A DNA stretch of 64,000 nucleotides from Cyclobacterium lianum (GCF_900143075.1 NZ_FRCY01000019.1:1-64000); one strand, 5' to 3'. Positions 25,143 to 34,752 are shown, counted from the first letter of the stretch. The notes: generated from the letters alone by a model not told the origin. Translations and numbers: made by a program.

Positions 25143-28100
25143 ATGGCTACGGACTGTTACAAGACTACCTGCTCTTACTGTGGTGTGGGCTGTGGAATAG
25201 AGGTGCAGAAAAACAAAAAAGGGAAAATTTCCATTCAGGGAGATCCTGGGCACCCTGTCAACAAGGGCATGTTATGTTCAAAAGGAAGGAATCTGCACTA
25301 TGTAGTAGAAGACACCTCAGACCGCCTGCTTCATCCCCAAATGCGGTGGGGCAAATCCCACCCTTTGGAAAAGGTAGACTGGGATACCGCAATCGAGCGC
25401 GCGAGTGCAGTGTTCAGGTCCATCATCAAGGTCCATGGACCGGATGCAGTGGCATTCTACGTGTCTGGACAGTGTCTCACCGAAGAATATTACCTGGTCA
25501 ATAAGCTGACCAAAGGCTTCTTAGGCACCAATAACATCGACACCAATTCCAGGCTTTGCATGAGCGCTGCCGTGATGGGCTACCTCCAGACATTGGGTGA
25601 GGACTGTGTACCCATCGCCTATGAAGACATTGAGTTGGCCGATTGCTTTTTTGTGGCCGGAGCAAATCCTGCCTGGTGCCATCCCATTCTGTGGCGAAGG
25701 ATCGAACTACACAAGGAGGCAAACCCCGAGGTTAAAATCATCGTTGTCGACCCGCGCAGTACCCAGACGTGCTCCATAGCGGACATGCACCTCCAAATCA
25801 ACCCGGGGACGGACGAAGTGCTCTATCATGCCCTGGGAAGGTGCCTGATTGAACAGGGTGACATTGACCTGAATTTCATTGCGGACCATACCGATGGTTT
25901 TGAGGCGTATAAAGTGCGTGTATTTCAGACAAGCATTCAAGAGGCTGCGCAGATCTGTGGCCTGCCCACATCGGATATCCACGCAGCCGCTTCCTGCATC
26001 GGCAATGCGCAGGGATTTTTAACACTGTGGACTATGGGGCTCAATCAAAGCGCAGACGGCGTGAACAAAAACCTGGCGCTGATAGACCTGAATCTCATTA
26101 CCGGGCATATTGGAAAACCCGGATCAGGGCCCTTCAGCCTCACCGGACAACCCAATGCCATGGGCGGCCGGGAAGTGGGCGGCATGGCCACTTTGCTGGC
26201 CGCACACCGCAAACTGAATGATGCAACTGACAGGGCGAAAGTAGCCGGATATTGGGGAGTGGACGGAATTTCTGAAAAGCCCGGAAAAACCGCCACACAA
26301 ATCTTTGACGGCTTGGCTGATGGGACGATCAAAGCCGTTTGGATCATCTGTACGAATCCCCTGGTGAGTATGCCAGATGCCCAGCGTATCGAAGCAGCAT
26401 TGAAAAAAGCAAGATTCGTGGTGGTGCAGGATATTTCCAACAGCAATGAGAGCATTCCTTTTGCCGATCTGGTGCTCCCTGCAGCGGGATGGGGAGAAAA
26501 GGAGGGCACCATGACCAACTCGGAACGGAGAATCAGCCACCTGAGCCAATTTACCAAAGCTCCGGGAGAGGCACTCCCCGATGCTGAAATACTGATCCGA
26601 TTTGCAAAGAAAATGGGATTCCATGGATTTGATTTCGACGGTATGGCTGGAGTCTACGCGGAATACTGCCAGATGACAAAGGGCACAAATATCGATATCT
26701 CCGGCCTCGATTACGATTACCTCAAACAAAATGGTACGGTTCAATGGCCTTTTCCAGATAAAAGCCAGGGTGAAACCAAGCGCCTTTTTACCGATAAAAA
26801 ATTTTATACGGCCAATGGCCGGGCCCAGATAAAGGTGTCCGGGCCAAAACACTATTATGAAATGCCCTCTCCGGCATTTCCCCTTATTCTCACCACAGGA
26901 AGGGTCAGGGACCAGTGGCATACCATGACCCGAACCGGCAAAGTAAACAAGCTCAACAAACACATCCCGGGACCCTATCTGGAAATCCACCCTGAGGACG
27001 CTGCCCAAAGAGGTATATTGCAGGGGAGTACGGTATTGGTCTCAGGAAAAAGAGGTGAAGTACGCGTGCACGCCCAGATCACCGATAAAATTAAAAAAGG
27101 CTTACTCTTTCTCCCCATGCACTGGGGCAAAATCATGGGCAAAGACTTTGCGCGGGCCAACAATCTTACCGGCAACAGCATTGACCCGGTGTCCAGGCAG
27201 CCCGATTTCAAATACTCAGCGGTGCAGGTAAGCTGCTATAAAAAGCCCAGGCAAAAAGTAGTCATCATTGGGGCTGGTGCAGCCGCTTACCGCTTTATCC
27301 ACTCCTACCGCGAATGCAATCAGGAAGACGAAATTCATGTTTTCTCCAGGGAAAAACATCCTTTTTACGATCGGGTATTGTTACCCGACTATATCAACCG
27401 CCACAAAGCCTGGGAGGATCTGCTAAAATTCAAATCGGTGACGGATATGGACAAATTGAACATTCACCTGTATGTAGAAAACGGCATTGAATCCATAGAC
27501 CGGTCCAACAAGACGGTGACTGACGAAAAAGGAAGGGTGCACCATTACGGTACCCTCGTCATCGCCACAGGAAGCAGGGCCTTTGTGCCTGCAGATGCCC
27601 CCATGCACTTGCCCGGGGTATTTACCATGCGCAACCGGGAACATGCCGATGAACTAAAAGAATACCTGGACTACAAAGGCCATGTATTGATTGTCGGAGG
27701 GGGGTTACTGGGGCTGGAACTGGCAGCTGCACTGCGGGAGGTCAATATGGAGGTCACCATCGTCCAACTGGGTTCCCGGCTAATGGAACGACAACTAGAC
27801 GCCATTGCCAGCTCCCTGCTACGTGAAAAGTTGGAGGAAATGGGGGTTAGCCTGTATATGAACAACCAGGTCTCCCATCTGGCAGCGCAGGAAGAAAGCA
27901 AGACAATCACAGCCAGCCTGAAGAGCGGACAAAGCCTGAACTGCCATGCGGTGGTCTACGCTATCGGTACCCGGCCCAATATTGAACTAGGCAAATCTGC
28001 CGGCCTTACCTGTGGCCGGGGTATTCAGGTCAATGATTACCTGCAAACCAGTGATCCCGATATTTTTGCGATGGGTGAAATAGCAGAGCACAGGGGAAAG

Positions 28101-28655
28101 CTCAATGGCATCACAGCAGCCGCCGAGACGCAGGCCGATGTAGCGGCGCGATTCATTACAGGTGATCTGCTCAGCATATACAAAGGCAGTATTCCGATGA
28201 ATATCCTTAAATTTGCCAACCTGGATCTTTGTTCCATTGGTATACCCGAAATACCTGTCAACGCGCAGGATTACGAAGAAATCCTGCTGATAGACAGCGC
28301 TCAGACCTACTATAAAAAGTGTATTGTATTTCGGGACAGACTGGTCGGAGCCATTCTGATGGGTGACAAATCTGAATTTGCGGAATTCAAACACCTCATT
28401 GAAGAAAAAACCGAGCTTTCCGAAATCCGCCATGAACTGCTCCGCGGCAGGAGTGCCAAAAAGGAAATGATCGGAGAAATGGTCTGTTCATGTGGCAATG
28501 TGGGCAGGGGAAATATCCGCGAGGCCATAGCATCCGGCTGCAGGGAATTTCGCCAGCTATGCCAGCAAACCGGAGCAGGACTGGGATGCGGCAGTTGCAA
28601 ACCGGAGGTCAGGGATCTATTAGCCGCAGCCCTGCACCCGGAAGTAGGTGCCTGA
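25143..28655 (+). CDS. Single-chain assimilatory nitrate reductase with FAD/NAD(P)H and [2Fe-2S] modules
   Basis: A 1170-residue cytoplasmic enzyme. Residues 1-690 are a NasA-type catalytic module with an N-terminal [4Fe-4S] site (CSYCGVGC, then GMLCSKGR) and bis-MGD molybdopterin domains (DTNSRLCMSAAVMGY, GQPNAMGGREVGGM, GRVRDQWHTMTR). A pyridine-nucleotide disulphide oxidoreductase module follows (about 700-1090, VVIIGAGAAAYRF and VLIVGGGLLGLELAAAL). A BFD-like [2Fe-2S] domain ends the chain (about 1112-1165, VCSCGNVGRGN ... GLGCGSCKPEV). In Klebsiella the FAD part is a separate protein (NasC). Here reduction of nitrate by NAD(P)H could occur within one chain. It lies 26 bases downstream of narK. 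Confidence 0.94.
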   Translation: MATDCYKTTCSYCGVGCGIEVQKNKKGKISIQGDPGHPVNKGMLCSKGRNLHYVVEDTSDRLLHPQMRWGKSHPLEKVDWDTAIERASAVFRSIIKVHGPDAVAFYVSGQCLTEEYYLVNKLTKGFLGTNNIDTNSRLCMSAAVMGYLQTLGEDCVPIAYEDIELADCFFVAGANPAWCHPILWRRIELHKEANPEVKIIVVDPRSTQTCSIADMHLQINPGTDEVLYHALGRCLIEQGDIDLNFIADHTDGFEAYKVRVFQTSIQEAAQICGLPTSDIHAAASCIGNAQGFLTLWTMGLNQSADGVNKNLALIDLNLITGHIGKPGSGPFSLTGQPNAMGGREVGGMATLLAAHRKLNDATDRAKVAGYWGVDGISEKPGKTATQIFDGLADGTIKAVWIICTNPLVSMPDAQRIEAALKKARFVVVQDISNSNESIPFADLVLPAAGWGEKEGTMTNSERRISHLSQFTKAPGEALPDAEILIRFAKKMGFHGFDFDGMAGVYAEYCQMTKGTNIDISGLDYDYLKQNGTVQWPFPDKSQGETKRLFTDKKFYTANGRAQIKVSGPKHYYEMPSPAFPLILTTGRVRDQWHTMTRTGKVNKLNKHIPGPYLEIHPEDAAQRGILQGSTVLVSGKRGEVRVHAQITDKIKKGLLFLPMHWGKIMGKDFARANNLTGNSIDPVSRQPDFKYSAVQVSCYKKPRQKVVIIGAGAAAYRFIHSYRECNQEDEIHVFSREKHPFYDRVLLPDYINRHKAWEDLLKFKSVTDMDKLNIHLYVENGIESIDRSNKTVTDEKGRVHHYGTLVIATGSRAFVPADAPMHLPGVFTMRNREHADELKEYLDYKGHVLIVGGGLLGLELAAALREVNMEVTIVQLGSRLMERQLDAIASSLLREKLEEMGVSLYMNNQVSHLAAQEESKTITASLKSGQSLNCHAVVYAIGTRPNIELGKSAGLTCGRGIQVNDYLQTSDPDIFAMGEIAEHRGKLNGITAAAETQADVAARFITGDLLSIYKGSIPMNILKFANLDLCSIGIPEIPVNAQDYEEILLIDSAQTYYKKCIVFRDRLVGAILMGDKSEFAEFKHLIEEKTELSEIRHELLRGRSAKKEMIGEMVCSCGNVGRGNIREAIASGCREFRQLCQQTGAGLGCGSCKPEVRDLLAAALHPEVGA

Positions 28656-28777
28656 TTGGAGGAGACGCACTTCGGAATATAGCATGTAAAATTCAAGGAC
28701 ACCGCCTTTACGGTGCATTCTCCATCCAAAAACCGGAGATGTTCCAAACAGATGTTGTACCGGTATTAATAAATAAT

Positions 28778-30208
28778 ATGGAAAAAGATGATTTAGTCAG
28801 GGTATTTGTCAAAGGGGGCATCATATCGCCCGGTGATTTTTTGAAAATGATCCAGACGGCCAGCGACCTGGGTGCCACCTACATTCACCTTGGATCCAGA
28901 CAGGACGTGCTTTTTCCTTTGAAAAACAAAAACCTGGAGACCCTTGCCAATACCTTCCAGGCCATTGATACCGCCTACGATACAGATGGGGAAGAATTCC
29001 AAAACATCGTTTCCTCCTTCCCTGCGTTGGATGTGATGCCGACTACACACTGGCTTGCTTCACACACCTATCACTATATCCTGGACACCTTCGATTACCG
29101 ACCCAAACTAAAAATCAATATCATTGATCCGGTGCAAAACCTCGTCCCTCTCTTTACGGGAAACATCAATTTTGTGGCCTCTGATATGGACAATTACTGG
29201 TACCTGTTCCTGCGGTTTTCTGAAATTGACGCCAAGCCCTGGAGTGCGCCGGATCTCATCTATGGTTACGATCTGTCAAAAGTCGCTAAGGCAATAGAAG
29301 ATATCAAACCTGTACAATGCGGTCTGAAATACGAAGAGATTTACCGCAGGATCAAAGCCTCCCTATCTCCCAACACGCAGAAAGCCCACCATGACCTCGA
29401 CTATCCGGAGGCCAATTCACCCTATTATGAGGGCATGAACCGCATCGTCGGAGGGAAATATTGGCTGGGTCTGTATTGGAGAAACAACAAATTTACCATC
29501 AATTTTCTCAAGGCCCTTTGCCAACTTTGCCTCTCCAGCAATATCGGAAAAATCTGTCTTACACCCTGGAAATCGATCATTATTAAGGGTATTGCCGAAA
29601 AGGATCGGCTGAGCTGGGAAAAATTGCTGGGAAAATTTGGCATCAATATCCGCCACAGTTCTCTGGAACTCAATTGGCATTTGCCGGTATTGGACCAGGA
29701 AGCGATGGAAATCAAAAATTATCTGGTCAGGGCCCTGGACAAACAGGACATCAGTACCTATGGCCTGAGTTTTTCGGTGAAAACCAGACACATGGCGCTC
29801 TTCACTTCTGTAGCCATAGAAAAAGCAAAGAAAAAGAAGGAAACCGATCCGGACATGTTCAACATCCTGTACTCTAAAGATTTCAACCCCAACCTTTCAG
29901 AATACTTTTACTTTGTGAAAAACGTACCTTTGGAAACCTTGCCTCCACTCCTGATTGAACTGAGCCACAAATACTATGACCAACTGGAGATTCCGAAATC
30001 GTCCGAATCAGCCGAAAACAATGAAAATCTGATTAAAAAACCGCTTAAGAAATACCAATGCTCGAGCTGTCTTACCGTTTATGATGAACAATATGGTGAT
30101 CCTGCATCAGAGATATTGCCGGGAACCTCCTTCCTTACGCTTCCCGACAGCTATACCTGTCCGCTATGCGAAAATCCAAAATCAGCATTTAAGCGGATAG
30201 ATCAATAG
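28778..30208 (+). CDS. Rubredoxin-tailed nitrite/sulfite reductase-like protein
   Basis: About 476 residues. Residues 1-400 resemble the ferredoxin-like and sirohaem half-domains of nitrite/sulfite reductases (start VRVFVKGGIISPGDFLKM), but no C-x5-C/C-x3-C sirohaem cluster set is visible. The C-terminal 50 residues are a complete rubredoxin: CSSC near 427, YDEQYGDPASEI, PGTSF, then CPLC near 460. This layout is seen in Bacteroidota nitrate loci, where it may pass electrons to nitrate or nitrite reductase. ATG 28778 is preferred over 28739 because the family starts close to the VKGG segment; neither has a good Shine-Dalgarno. It is 122 bases after the nitrate reductase gene. Confidence 0.82.
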   Translation: MEKDDLVRVFVKGGIISPGDFLKMIQTASDLGATYIHLGSRQDVLFPLKNKNLETLANTFQAIDTAYDTDGEEFQNIVSSFPALDVMPTTHWLASHTYHYILDTFDYRPKLKINIIDPVQNLVPLFTGNINFVASDMDNYWYLFLRFSEIDAKPWSAPDLIYGYDLSKVAKAIEDIKPVQCGLKYEEIYRRIKASLSPNTQKAHHDLDYPEANSPYYEGMNRIVGGKYWLGLYWRNNKFTINFLKALCQLCLSSNIGKICLTPWKSIIIKGIAEKDRLSWEKLLGKFGINIRHSSLELNWHLPVLDQEAMEIKNYLVRALDKQDISTYGLSFSVKTRHMALFTSVAIEKAKKKKETDPDMFNILYSKDFNPNLSEYFYFVKNVPLETLPPLLIELSHKYYDQLEIPKSSESAENNENLIKKPLKKYQCSSCLTVYDEQYGDPASEILPGTSFLTLPDSYTCPLCENPKSAFKRIDQ

Positions 30209-30301
30209 CTACCCTTAGACTCTCCGGACACCGAAACAGAAAGAAAGATCCCTTAGAATAAGCGTATTTGGAATTCGCCAAAATCAGCCTACATTAGCAG
30301 G

Positions 30302-30490
30302 GATTCCCCGTCCTACTGGTGTCATCCGGGCAGGCATGCGGCCATTAAAAAACAAATTAAAGACACATGAAATCGATACGATTAAAATCATCATTAAACA
30401 CAGGACAATGACTATTTTAATAGTCAAAGATTCCCTGTCTGCCAAAAGGCAGGCATCTGACCATTAAAAGACAATTATAAACAGATGAAA
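30302..30490 (+). repeat. Imperfect direct duplication upstream of the small nitrate-locus gene
   Basis: Two related stretches (30302-30372 and 30429-30490) share a gattccc start, GGCAGGCAT, CCATTAAAA and an ATGAAA end, spaced about 120 bases apart. The second ATG (30485) starts the 130-residue protein. The first ATG (30367) opens only a 14-codon frame ending at 30411. The second copy also has a CTGCC-AAAA-GGCAG hairpin (30439-30452). This may be a decayed tandem copy of the gene start or a leader peptide. Confidence 0.5.
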
Positions 30491-30877
30491 CTCAGGATCA
30501 ATAACAACTCCATTCGGCTCAGGTTAACTCAGTCGGAGGTGGAACGCATCGGAAAGGGGTATTCACTTCATCAGGCGTTAAAATTGGGCGAGGATCAGGT
30601 CCTGACCTATGCACTGATACCCCGGGACAAACTCGATTCTCCCAAAGCCACCTTCCTGAACCAGCACCTCGAGGTTTACCTGCCTTCAGCGCTGGGCAAA
30701 AGCTGGGCAGGGACTGATGAAGTCAGCATCCGGCACGTTCAGCAGGAAGGAACAGACAGGGAGTGCCTGCTTTTGATCGAAAAGGATTTTCAGTGCCTGC
30801 ACAAAAGACCCGGTGAAGACGAGCGGGATAATTTCCCTAATCCCAAATCTTTAGAGGATTATCAAAATGGATCATAG
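30485..30877 (+). CDS. Small conserved nitrate-locus protein (DUF7009-like)
   Basis: A 130-residue soluble protein starting MKLRINNNSIRLRLTQSEVERI. It resembles a small Bacteroidota family (DUF7009 as I recall it) often found in nitrate assimilation loci. No cofactor motif is seen: the sequence has only two Cys (ECLLLIEKDFQCLHK), too few for a cluster. Its placement between the rubredoxin-tailed protein and the siroheme gene suggests a cofactor or regulatory role, but this is guilt by association. It is convergent with the methyltransferase gene, whose stop is 18 bases away. Confidence 0.75.
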   Translation: MKLRINNNSIRLRLTQSEVERIGKGYSLHQALKLGEDQVLTYALIPRDKLDSPKATFLNQHLEVYLPSALGKSWAGTDEVSIRHVQQEGTDRECLLLIEKDFQCLHKRPGEDERDNFPNPKSLEDYQNGS

Positions 30878-30895
30878 GCTTGTTTGATAGCTTCC

Positions 30896-31660
30896 TCATT
30901 GTGCACACACGGCCTGCCGCTGAATCAATTCCGTAAGCCTGCTTTCATTGACCACCTTGCCGATAACAATGATAGCAGGTGAGGAAAGTCCTGATGTTTT
31001 CCGCAAATCCATGATGTTGTGCAAATCTCCTGTTATGGATTGCTCGTCCTGCTTACTGCCATTGCTGATCATACAGATGGCTTCCTTTTCTCCCCGATAC
31101 TGTTTGAATACACGGACGATATCCGGAAGTTTTTTTACGCCCATCAGAATGACTACAGTAGCCGATGACCTGGCAGCAAATTCCAGGTCTCTGGCTGTGC
31201 TATGGTCTTTCAATGTGCCGGTGACTACCCAAAAACTTTCGTTGATGCCTCTCTTTGTCAATGGAACTCCAGCCAGACCTGGCACTGAAGTGGCGCTGCT
31301 GATCCCTGGTATATAGCTGGTCGGAATACCATGCGCGGCGGCGTACTCCAATTCTTCGTGGCCCCTTCCAAATACAAAAGGATCTCCCCCTTTCAGGCGG
31401 ACCACGTGACCGCAGGACCGGGCATATTGGACGATCATGCGATTGATCTCTTTCTGCTGCCGGTGATGTAGTCCGGCAGTTTTACCCACAAAGATGCGGA
31501 TAGCTGTCTGCGGAGCATGATCCAGTAAGGCCTCATTGGCCAACGCATCGTAAAGAATAACATCAGCAGATGCCAGCGCTTTGATTCCTTTCAGACTGAT
31601 CAATTCGGGGTCTCCAGGTCCTGCCCCCACCAGTGATAATCTTGTTTCTCCAATTTTCAT
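30896..31660 (-). CDS. cobA: Uroporphyrinogen-III C-methyltransferase
   Basis: A 254-residue SAM-dependent methyltransferase of the SUMT type. It has the N-terminal P-loop-like VGAGPGDPELISLKG and the signature VRLKGGDPFVFGRGHEE at about residues 80-97. It makes precorrin-2, the first committed step to siroheme, which NirB needs. The monofunctional length (about 250) means the dehydrogenase and ferrochelatase steps (CysG N-terminal part) must be encoded elsewhere. It is divergent from nirB and shares its 153-base promoter region, which holds the 7-2-7 element, so the two may be co-regulated. Confidence 0.94.
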   Translation of the reverse strand: MKIGETRLSLVGAGPGDPELISLKGIKALASADVILYDALANEALLDHAPQTAIRIFVGKTAGLHHRQQKEINRMIVQYARSCGHVVRLKGGDPFVFGRGHEELEYAAAHGIPTSYIPGISSATSVPGLAGVPLTKRGINESFWVVTGTLKDHSTARDLEFAARSSATVVILMGVKKLPDIVRVFKQYRGEKEAICMISNGSKQDEQSITGDLHNIMDLRKTSGLSSPAIIVIGKVVNESRLTELIQRQAVCAQ

Positions 31661-31705
31661 ATGCTTTGATTAGGTCGAATGCTGAAACAAAATTAAGTAT
31701 TTTTT

Positions 31706-31746
31706 TACGTAATTATACGTATTTTAAAAAAATGTTTTTACCTTAG
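31706..31746. promoter_or_regulatory. 7-2-7 TACGTA element in the cobA/nirB divergent promoter
   Basis: TACGTAA-TT-ATACGTA (31706-31721) is an inverted 16-base element, two TACGTA cores 10 bases apart. TACCTTAG follows at 31739-31746 and may be the -7 box of the plus-strand promoter. Its outer TAC...GTA and 7-2-7 spacing match the geometry of NarL/NarP sites, while the inner bases differ. It serves both cobA (minus) and nirB (plus). Confidence 0.6.
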
Positions 31747-31813
31747 CAGTCGAATTAGAGATCAATATTCAGCTAAAATACCTAGAAAAGCAGGGACCTT
31801 ATCCATCAAAAAA

Positions 31814-34318
31814 TTGAAAGGCATGACAAGAGTAATAGTAATCGGAAACGGCATGGTAGGATACAAGTTTTGTGAAAAGCTGGTAGCCGCATCTTCAAAA
31901 GGAGACTTTCAGCTCACTGTTTTTGGCGAGGAACCCTGGCCTGCCTACGACAGGGTACATCTGAGTAGCTATTTTACCGGATCCGATGTAGATGCACTGA
32001 GCCTTGCACCTAGATCCTGGTATGAAGAAAACGGAATTGATCTGAGGACAAATGAGCTTATTGTTTCCATAGACAGAAAACTAAAACAGGTTTTAAGCCA
32101 TACAGGAAAAGTGATGGCCTACGACAAGCTGATCCTGGCTACCGGTTCCGGTGCCTTTGTCCCGCCCATTGGTGGAGTGGAAAAAAAGGGAGTTTTTGTC
32201 TACAGGACGATCGAAGACCTGGACGCCATCATGGCATTTGGTAAAAAAGCAAGATCGGCTGCAATAATTGGCGGGGGACTTCTGGGCCTGGAAGCGGCCA
32301 AAGCTACCATGGACATGGGACTAAACACGCATGTCATCGAGTTTGCACCGAGATTGATGCCGCGCCAACTGGATGCTGCCGGAGCGGCTGTGTTGAAGTC
32401 CAGACTGGAGGAATTGGGCATTGCCATACACCTGAATAAAAACACCCGGAAAATCCATGGGAACGGCAAGCTCACCGGTTTGGAATTTGCTGATGGCGCA
32501 GACCTCTCCGTAGACATGTTGGTCATTTCTGCAGGTATCAAACCGCGCGACGAACTCGCCAAAACCTGTGGGCTGCCTACTGCAGCCCGGGGCGGAATAA
32601 TAGTAAACCAAAACCTGCAATCTGAGGCGGATGACAATATTTTTGCCATTGGGGAAGTCGCCTCCTGCCAGAACATGATCTATGGGCTGGTCGCACCCGG
32701 CTACGAAATGGCCAGCCAGGTAGTCAACCAGCTTTGCGGCAAAACAAGCAGGCCATTCCTGGGTTTTGACATGTCTACAAAATTAAAGCTAATTGGAGTC
32801 GATGTCGCTAGTTTTGGAGATCCATTTGGAGAATCTGCTCCGTCCAGAACGATAGTATATGAAAATAAGCGTTCCGGAATTTACAAGCGGATTAACATCA
32901 GCCCGGATGGCAAACGCCTTTTGGGAGGTGTATTGGTCGGCGACGCCCAGGCCTACGGCATGCTTCTACAAATGACCCAAAACAGTATGCCCCTACCGCC
33001 CAATCCGGAAGACCTGATCCTGGGCAGTCGGGGCGGCAAAGAATCCGGCGGAGCCGGACTGGAAGGCCTCCCTGCCGAAGCACAGATTTGCTCCTGTGAA
33101 AATGTGACCAAAGGAGATATCTGTAAGCTGATCGAAAACGAGGGCTTGAGCCATGTGGAGGAAATAAAATCCTGCTCCAAAGCCGGCACGGGATGCGGGG
33201 GTTGTGTGCCTATGGTGAACGATTTGCTCAAGATGCAGCTCAAGACCCTTGGCAGGCAGGTGAAAAATAATCTATGCGAACACTTTCCCTATACGAGGCA
33301 GGAGCTGCTGGACCTGGTAAAGGTCAGGGAAATCAAGACATTCGACCAGTTGATAGACCAGTTTGGACAGGGAGATGGCTGTGAGATCTGTAAGCCTGCT
33401 GTGGCCTCCATTCTCGCCAGCACCTGGAACGAACTGATTATCAGGCAGGACACCATACAGGACACCAATGACCGGTACCTTGCAAATATTCAGAGAGGAG
33501 GCACCTATTCGGTGGTACCGCGCATACCTGGAGGTGAAATTACTCCCGATAAGCTGATTGTGATCGGTCAGGTAGCGAAAAAATACGGCTTGTATACCAA
33601 AGTAACCGGCGGACAGCGCATAGACATGTTTGGAGCCAGGGTGGATCAGCTACCAGATATCTGGGAGGAGCTGATCGTTGCAGGATTTGAAAGCGGGCAT
33701 GCCTACGGCAAGTCGCTGAGGACGGTTAAGAGCTGTGTAGGTTCTACCTGGTGCCGCTATGGTGTGCAGGACGCAGTCTCTTTTGGCATCAGAGTAGAAG
33801 AACGGTATCGCGGCCTTCGATCACCCCACAAATTGAAAGGTGCTGTGTCGGGTTGCATACGGGAATGCGCCGAGGCCCAAAGTAAAGATTTCGGCCTCAT
33901 CGCCACCGAAAAAGGCTGGAACCTGTACGTTTGTGGCAATGGAGGCTCCAAGCCTCAGCATGCCAGATTATTGATCAACGATGTCGATAGCGAGACCGTG
34001 CTGAAATACATTGACCGGTTCCTGATGTTCTATATCCGTACCGCCGAGCCGCTGAACAGGACCGCCACCTGGCTCAACAAACTTGAGGGAGGCATTGATT
34101 ACCTGCGGGAGGTGGTGGTAAACGACTCCCTGGGAATAGCCGAAACGCTGGAAAGGGAAATGGAATTTATGATACAAACCTATGCCTGCGAATGGAAGGA
34201 AGTGGTCAATAATCCCCAACTAAGGGCAAAATTCAAACACTTTGTCAATGACGATGAAGGAGATCCCTCTATAGCCTTTCAGGAAATGCGGGGACAAAAA
34301 ATCCCTGCTTCCTGGTGA
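31814..34318 (+). CDS. nirB: NAD(P)H-dependent nitrite reductase large subunit
   Basis: An 834-residue enzyme reducing nitrite to ammonium. It has an N-terminal FAD/NAD(P)H domain (about 1-400, VIVIGNGMVGYKFCE and AAIIGGGLLGLEAAK) and a BFD-like [2Fe-2S] domain (about 424-475, ICSCENVTKGD ... GTGCGGCVPMV). A second cysteine-rich segment follows (GDGCEICKPAV), then the sirohaem/[4Fe-4S] domain. The cluster ligands lie in CVGSTWCRYG (near 640) and CIRECAEAQ (near 681), followed by the family stretch GWNLYVCGNGGSKP. Length is normal. It follows the 7-2-7 promoter element and is 56 bases ahead of nirD. Confidence 0.96.
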   Translation: MKGMTRVIVIGNGMVGYKFCEKLVAASSKGDFQLTVFGEEPWPAYDRVHLSSYFTGSDVDALSLAPRSWYEENGIDLRTNELIVSIDRKLKQVLSHTGKVMAYDKLILATGSGAFVPPIGGVEKKGVFVYRTIEDLDAIMAFGKKARSAAIIGGGLLGLEAAKATMDMGLNTHVIEFAPRLMPRQLDAAGAAVLKSRLEELGIAIHLNKNTRKIHGNGKLTGLEFADGADLSVDMLVISAGIKPRDELAKTCGLPTAARGGIIVNQNLQSEADDNIFAIGEVASCQNMIYGLVAPGYEMASQVVNQLCGKTSRPFLGFDMSTKLKLIGVDVASFGDPFGESAPSRTIVYENKRSGIYKRINISPDGKRLLGGVLVGDAQAYGMLLQMTQNSMPLPPNPEDLILGSRGGKESGGAGLEGLPAEAQICSCENVTKGDICKLIENEGLSHVEEIKSCSKAGTGCGGCVPMVNDLLKMQLKTLGRQVKNNLCEHFPYTRQELLDLVKVREIKTFDQLIDQFGQGDGCEICKPAVASILASTWNELIIRQDTIQDTNDRYLANIQRGGTYSVVPRIPGGEITPDKLIVIGQVAKKYGLYTKVTGGQRIDMFGARVDQLPDIWEELIVAGFESGHAYGKSLRTVKSCVGSTWCRYGVQDAVSFGIRVEERYRGLRSPHKLKGAVSGCIRECAEAQSKDFGLIATEKGWNLYVCGNGGSKPQHARLLINDVDSETVLKYIDRFLMFYIRTAEPLNRTATWLNKLEGGIDYLREVVVNDSLGIAETLEREMEFMIQTYACEWKEVVNNPQLRAKFKHFVNDDEGDPSIAFQEMRGQKIPASW

Positions 34319-34374
34319 AAATGATGCCCATATGACCAATGCAACCGAAGTTGAACATCCAATAGATTGATATC

Positions 34375-34752
34375 ATGTCAGCAAAACTTGAAAAAAACCA
34401 AACCACAGCCAATTCCCAACCCACTACCTGGTTCAAGGCCGCTCCGGTAAGTGCCCTTCCTGAAAATGGCGGTGCGTGCATCAAATACAAGGACCTGCAA
34501 ATTGCCGTTTACAATTTCAGCCGCAGAAACGAATGGTATGCCTGCCAGAATCTCTGTCCCCATAAAATGCAAATGGCGCTTTCGCGTGGAATGATCGGAT
34601 CACAGGGAGACGAGCCCAAGGTAGCCTGTCCTTTTCACAAGAAAACCTTTTCCCTCAAATCCGGTAAAAACCTGAATGGCGACACCTGTGATATTGCTAC
34701 TTATCCGATAAAAGTCGAGGACGGTTATGTGTATATCGGTTTTGAAGAGTAG
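34375..34752 (+). CDS. nirD: Nitrite reductase small subunit (Rieske-like)
   Basis: A 125-residue protein with the Rieske fold. It has ligands in LCPHKMQMALSRG (Cys-x-His) and ACPFHKKTFSLKSG (Cys-x2-His), so the [2Fe-2S] site seems intact. The motif MIGSQGDEPKVACP is the NirD signature. It partners NirB in cytoplasmic nitrite reduction. It is the last gene of the nirBD operon and is followed by a strong terminator. Confidence 0.93.
   Translation: MSAKLEKNQTTANSQPTTWFKAAPVSALPENGGACIKYKDLQIAVYNFSRRNEWYACQNLCPHKMQMALSRGMIGSQGDEPKVACPFHKKTFSLKSGKNLNGDTCDIATYPIKVEDGYVYIGFEE

Noticed and set aside
28490-28777. Longer frame upstream of the rubredoxin-tailed protein
   Set aside because: It overlaps the nitrate reductase C-terminus in another frame, and the family begins near the VKGG segment, so ATG 28778 (or 28739) fits better.
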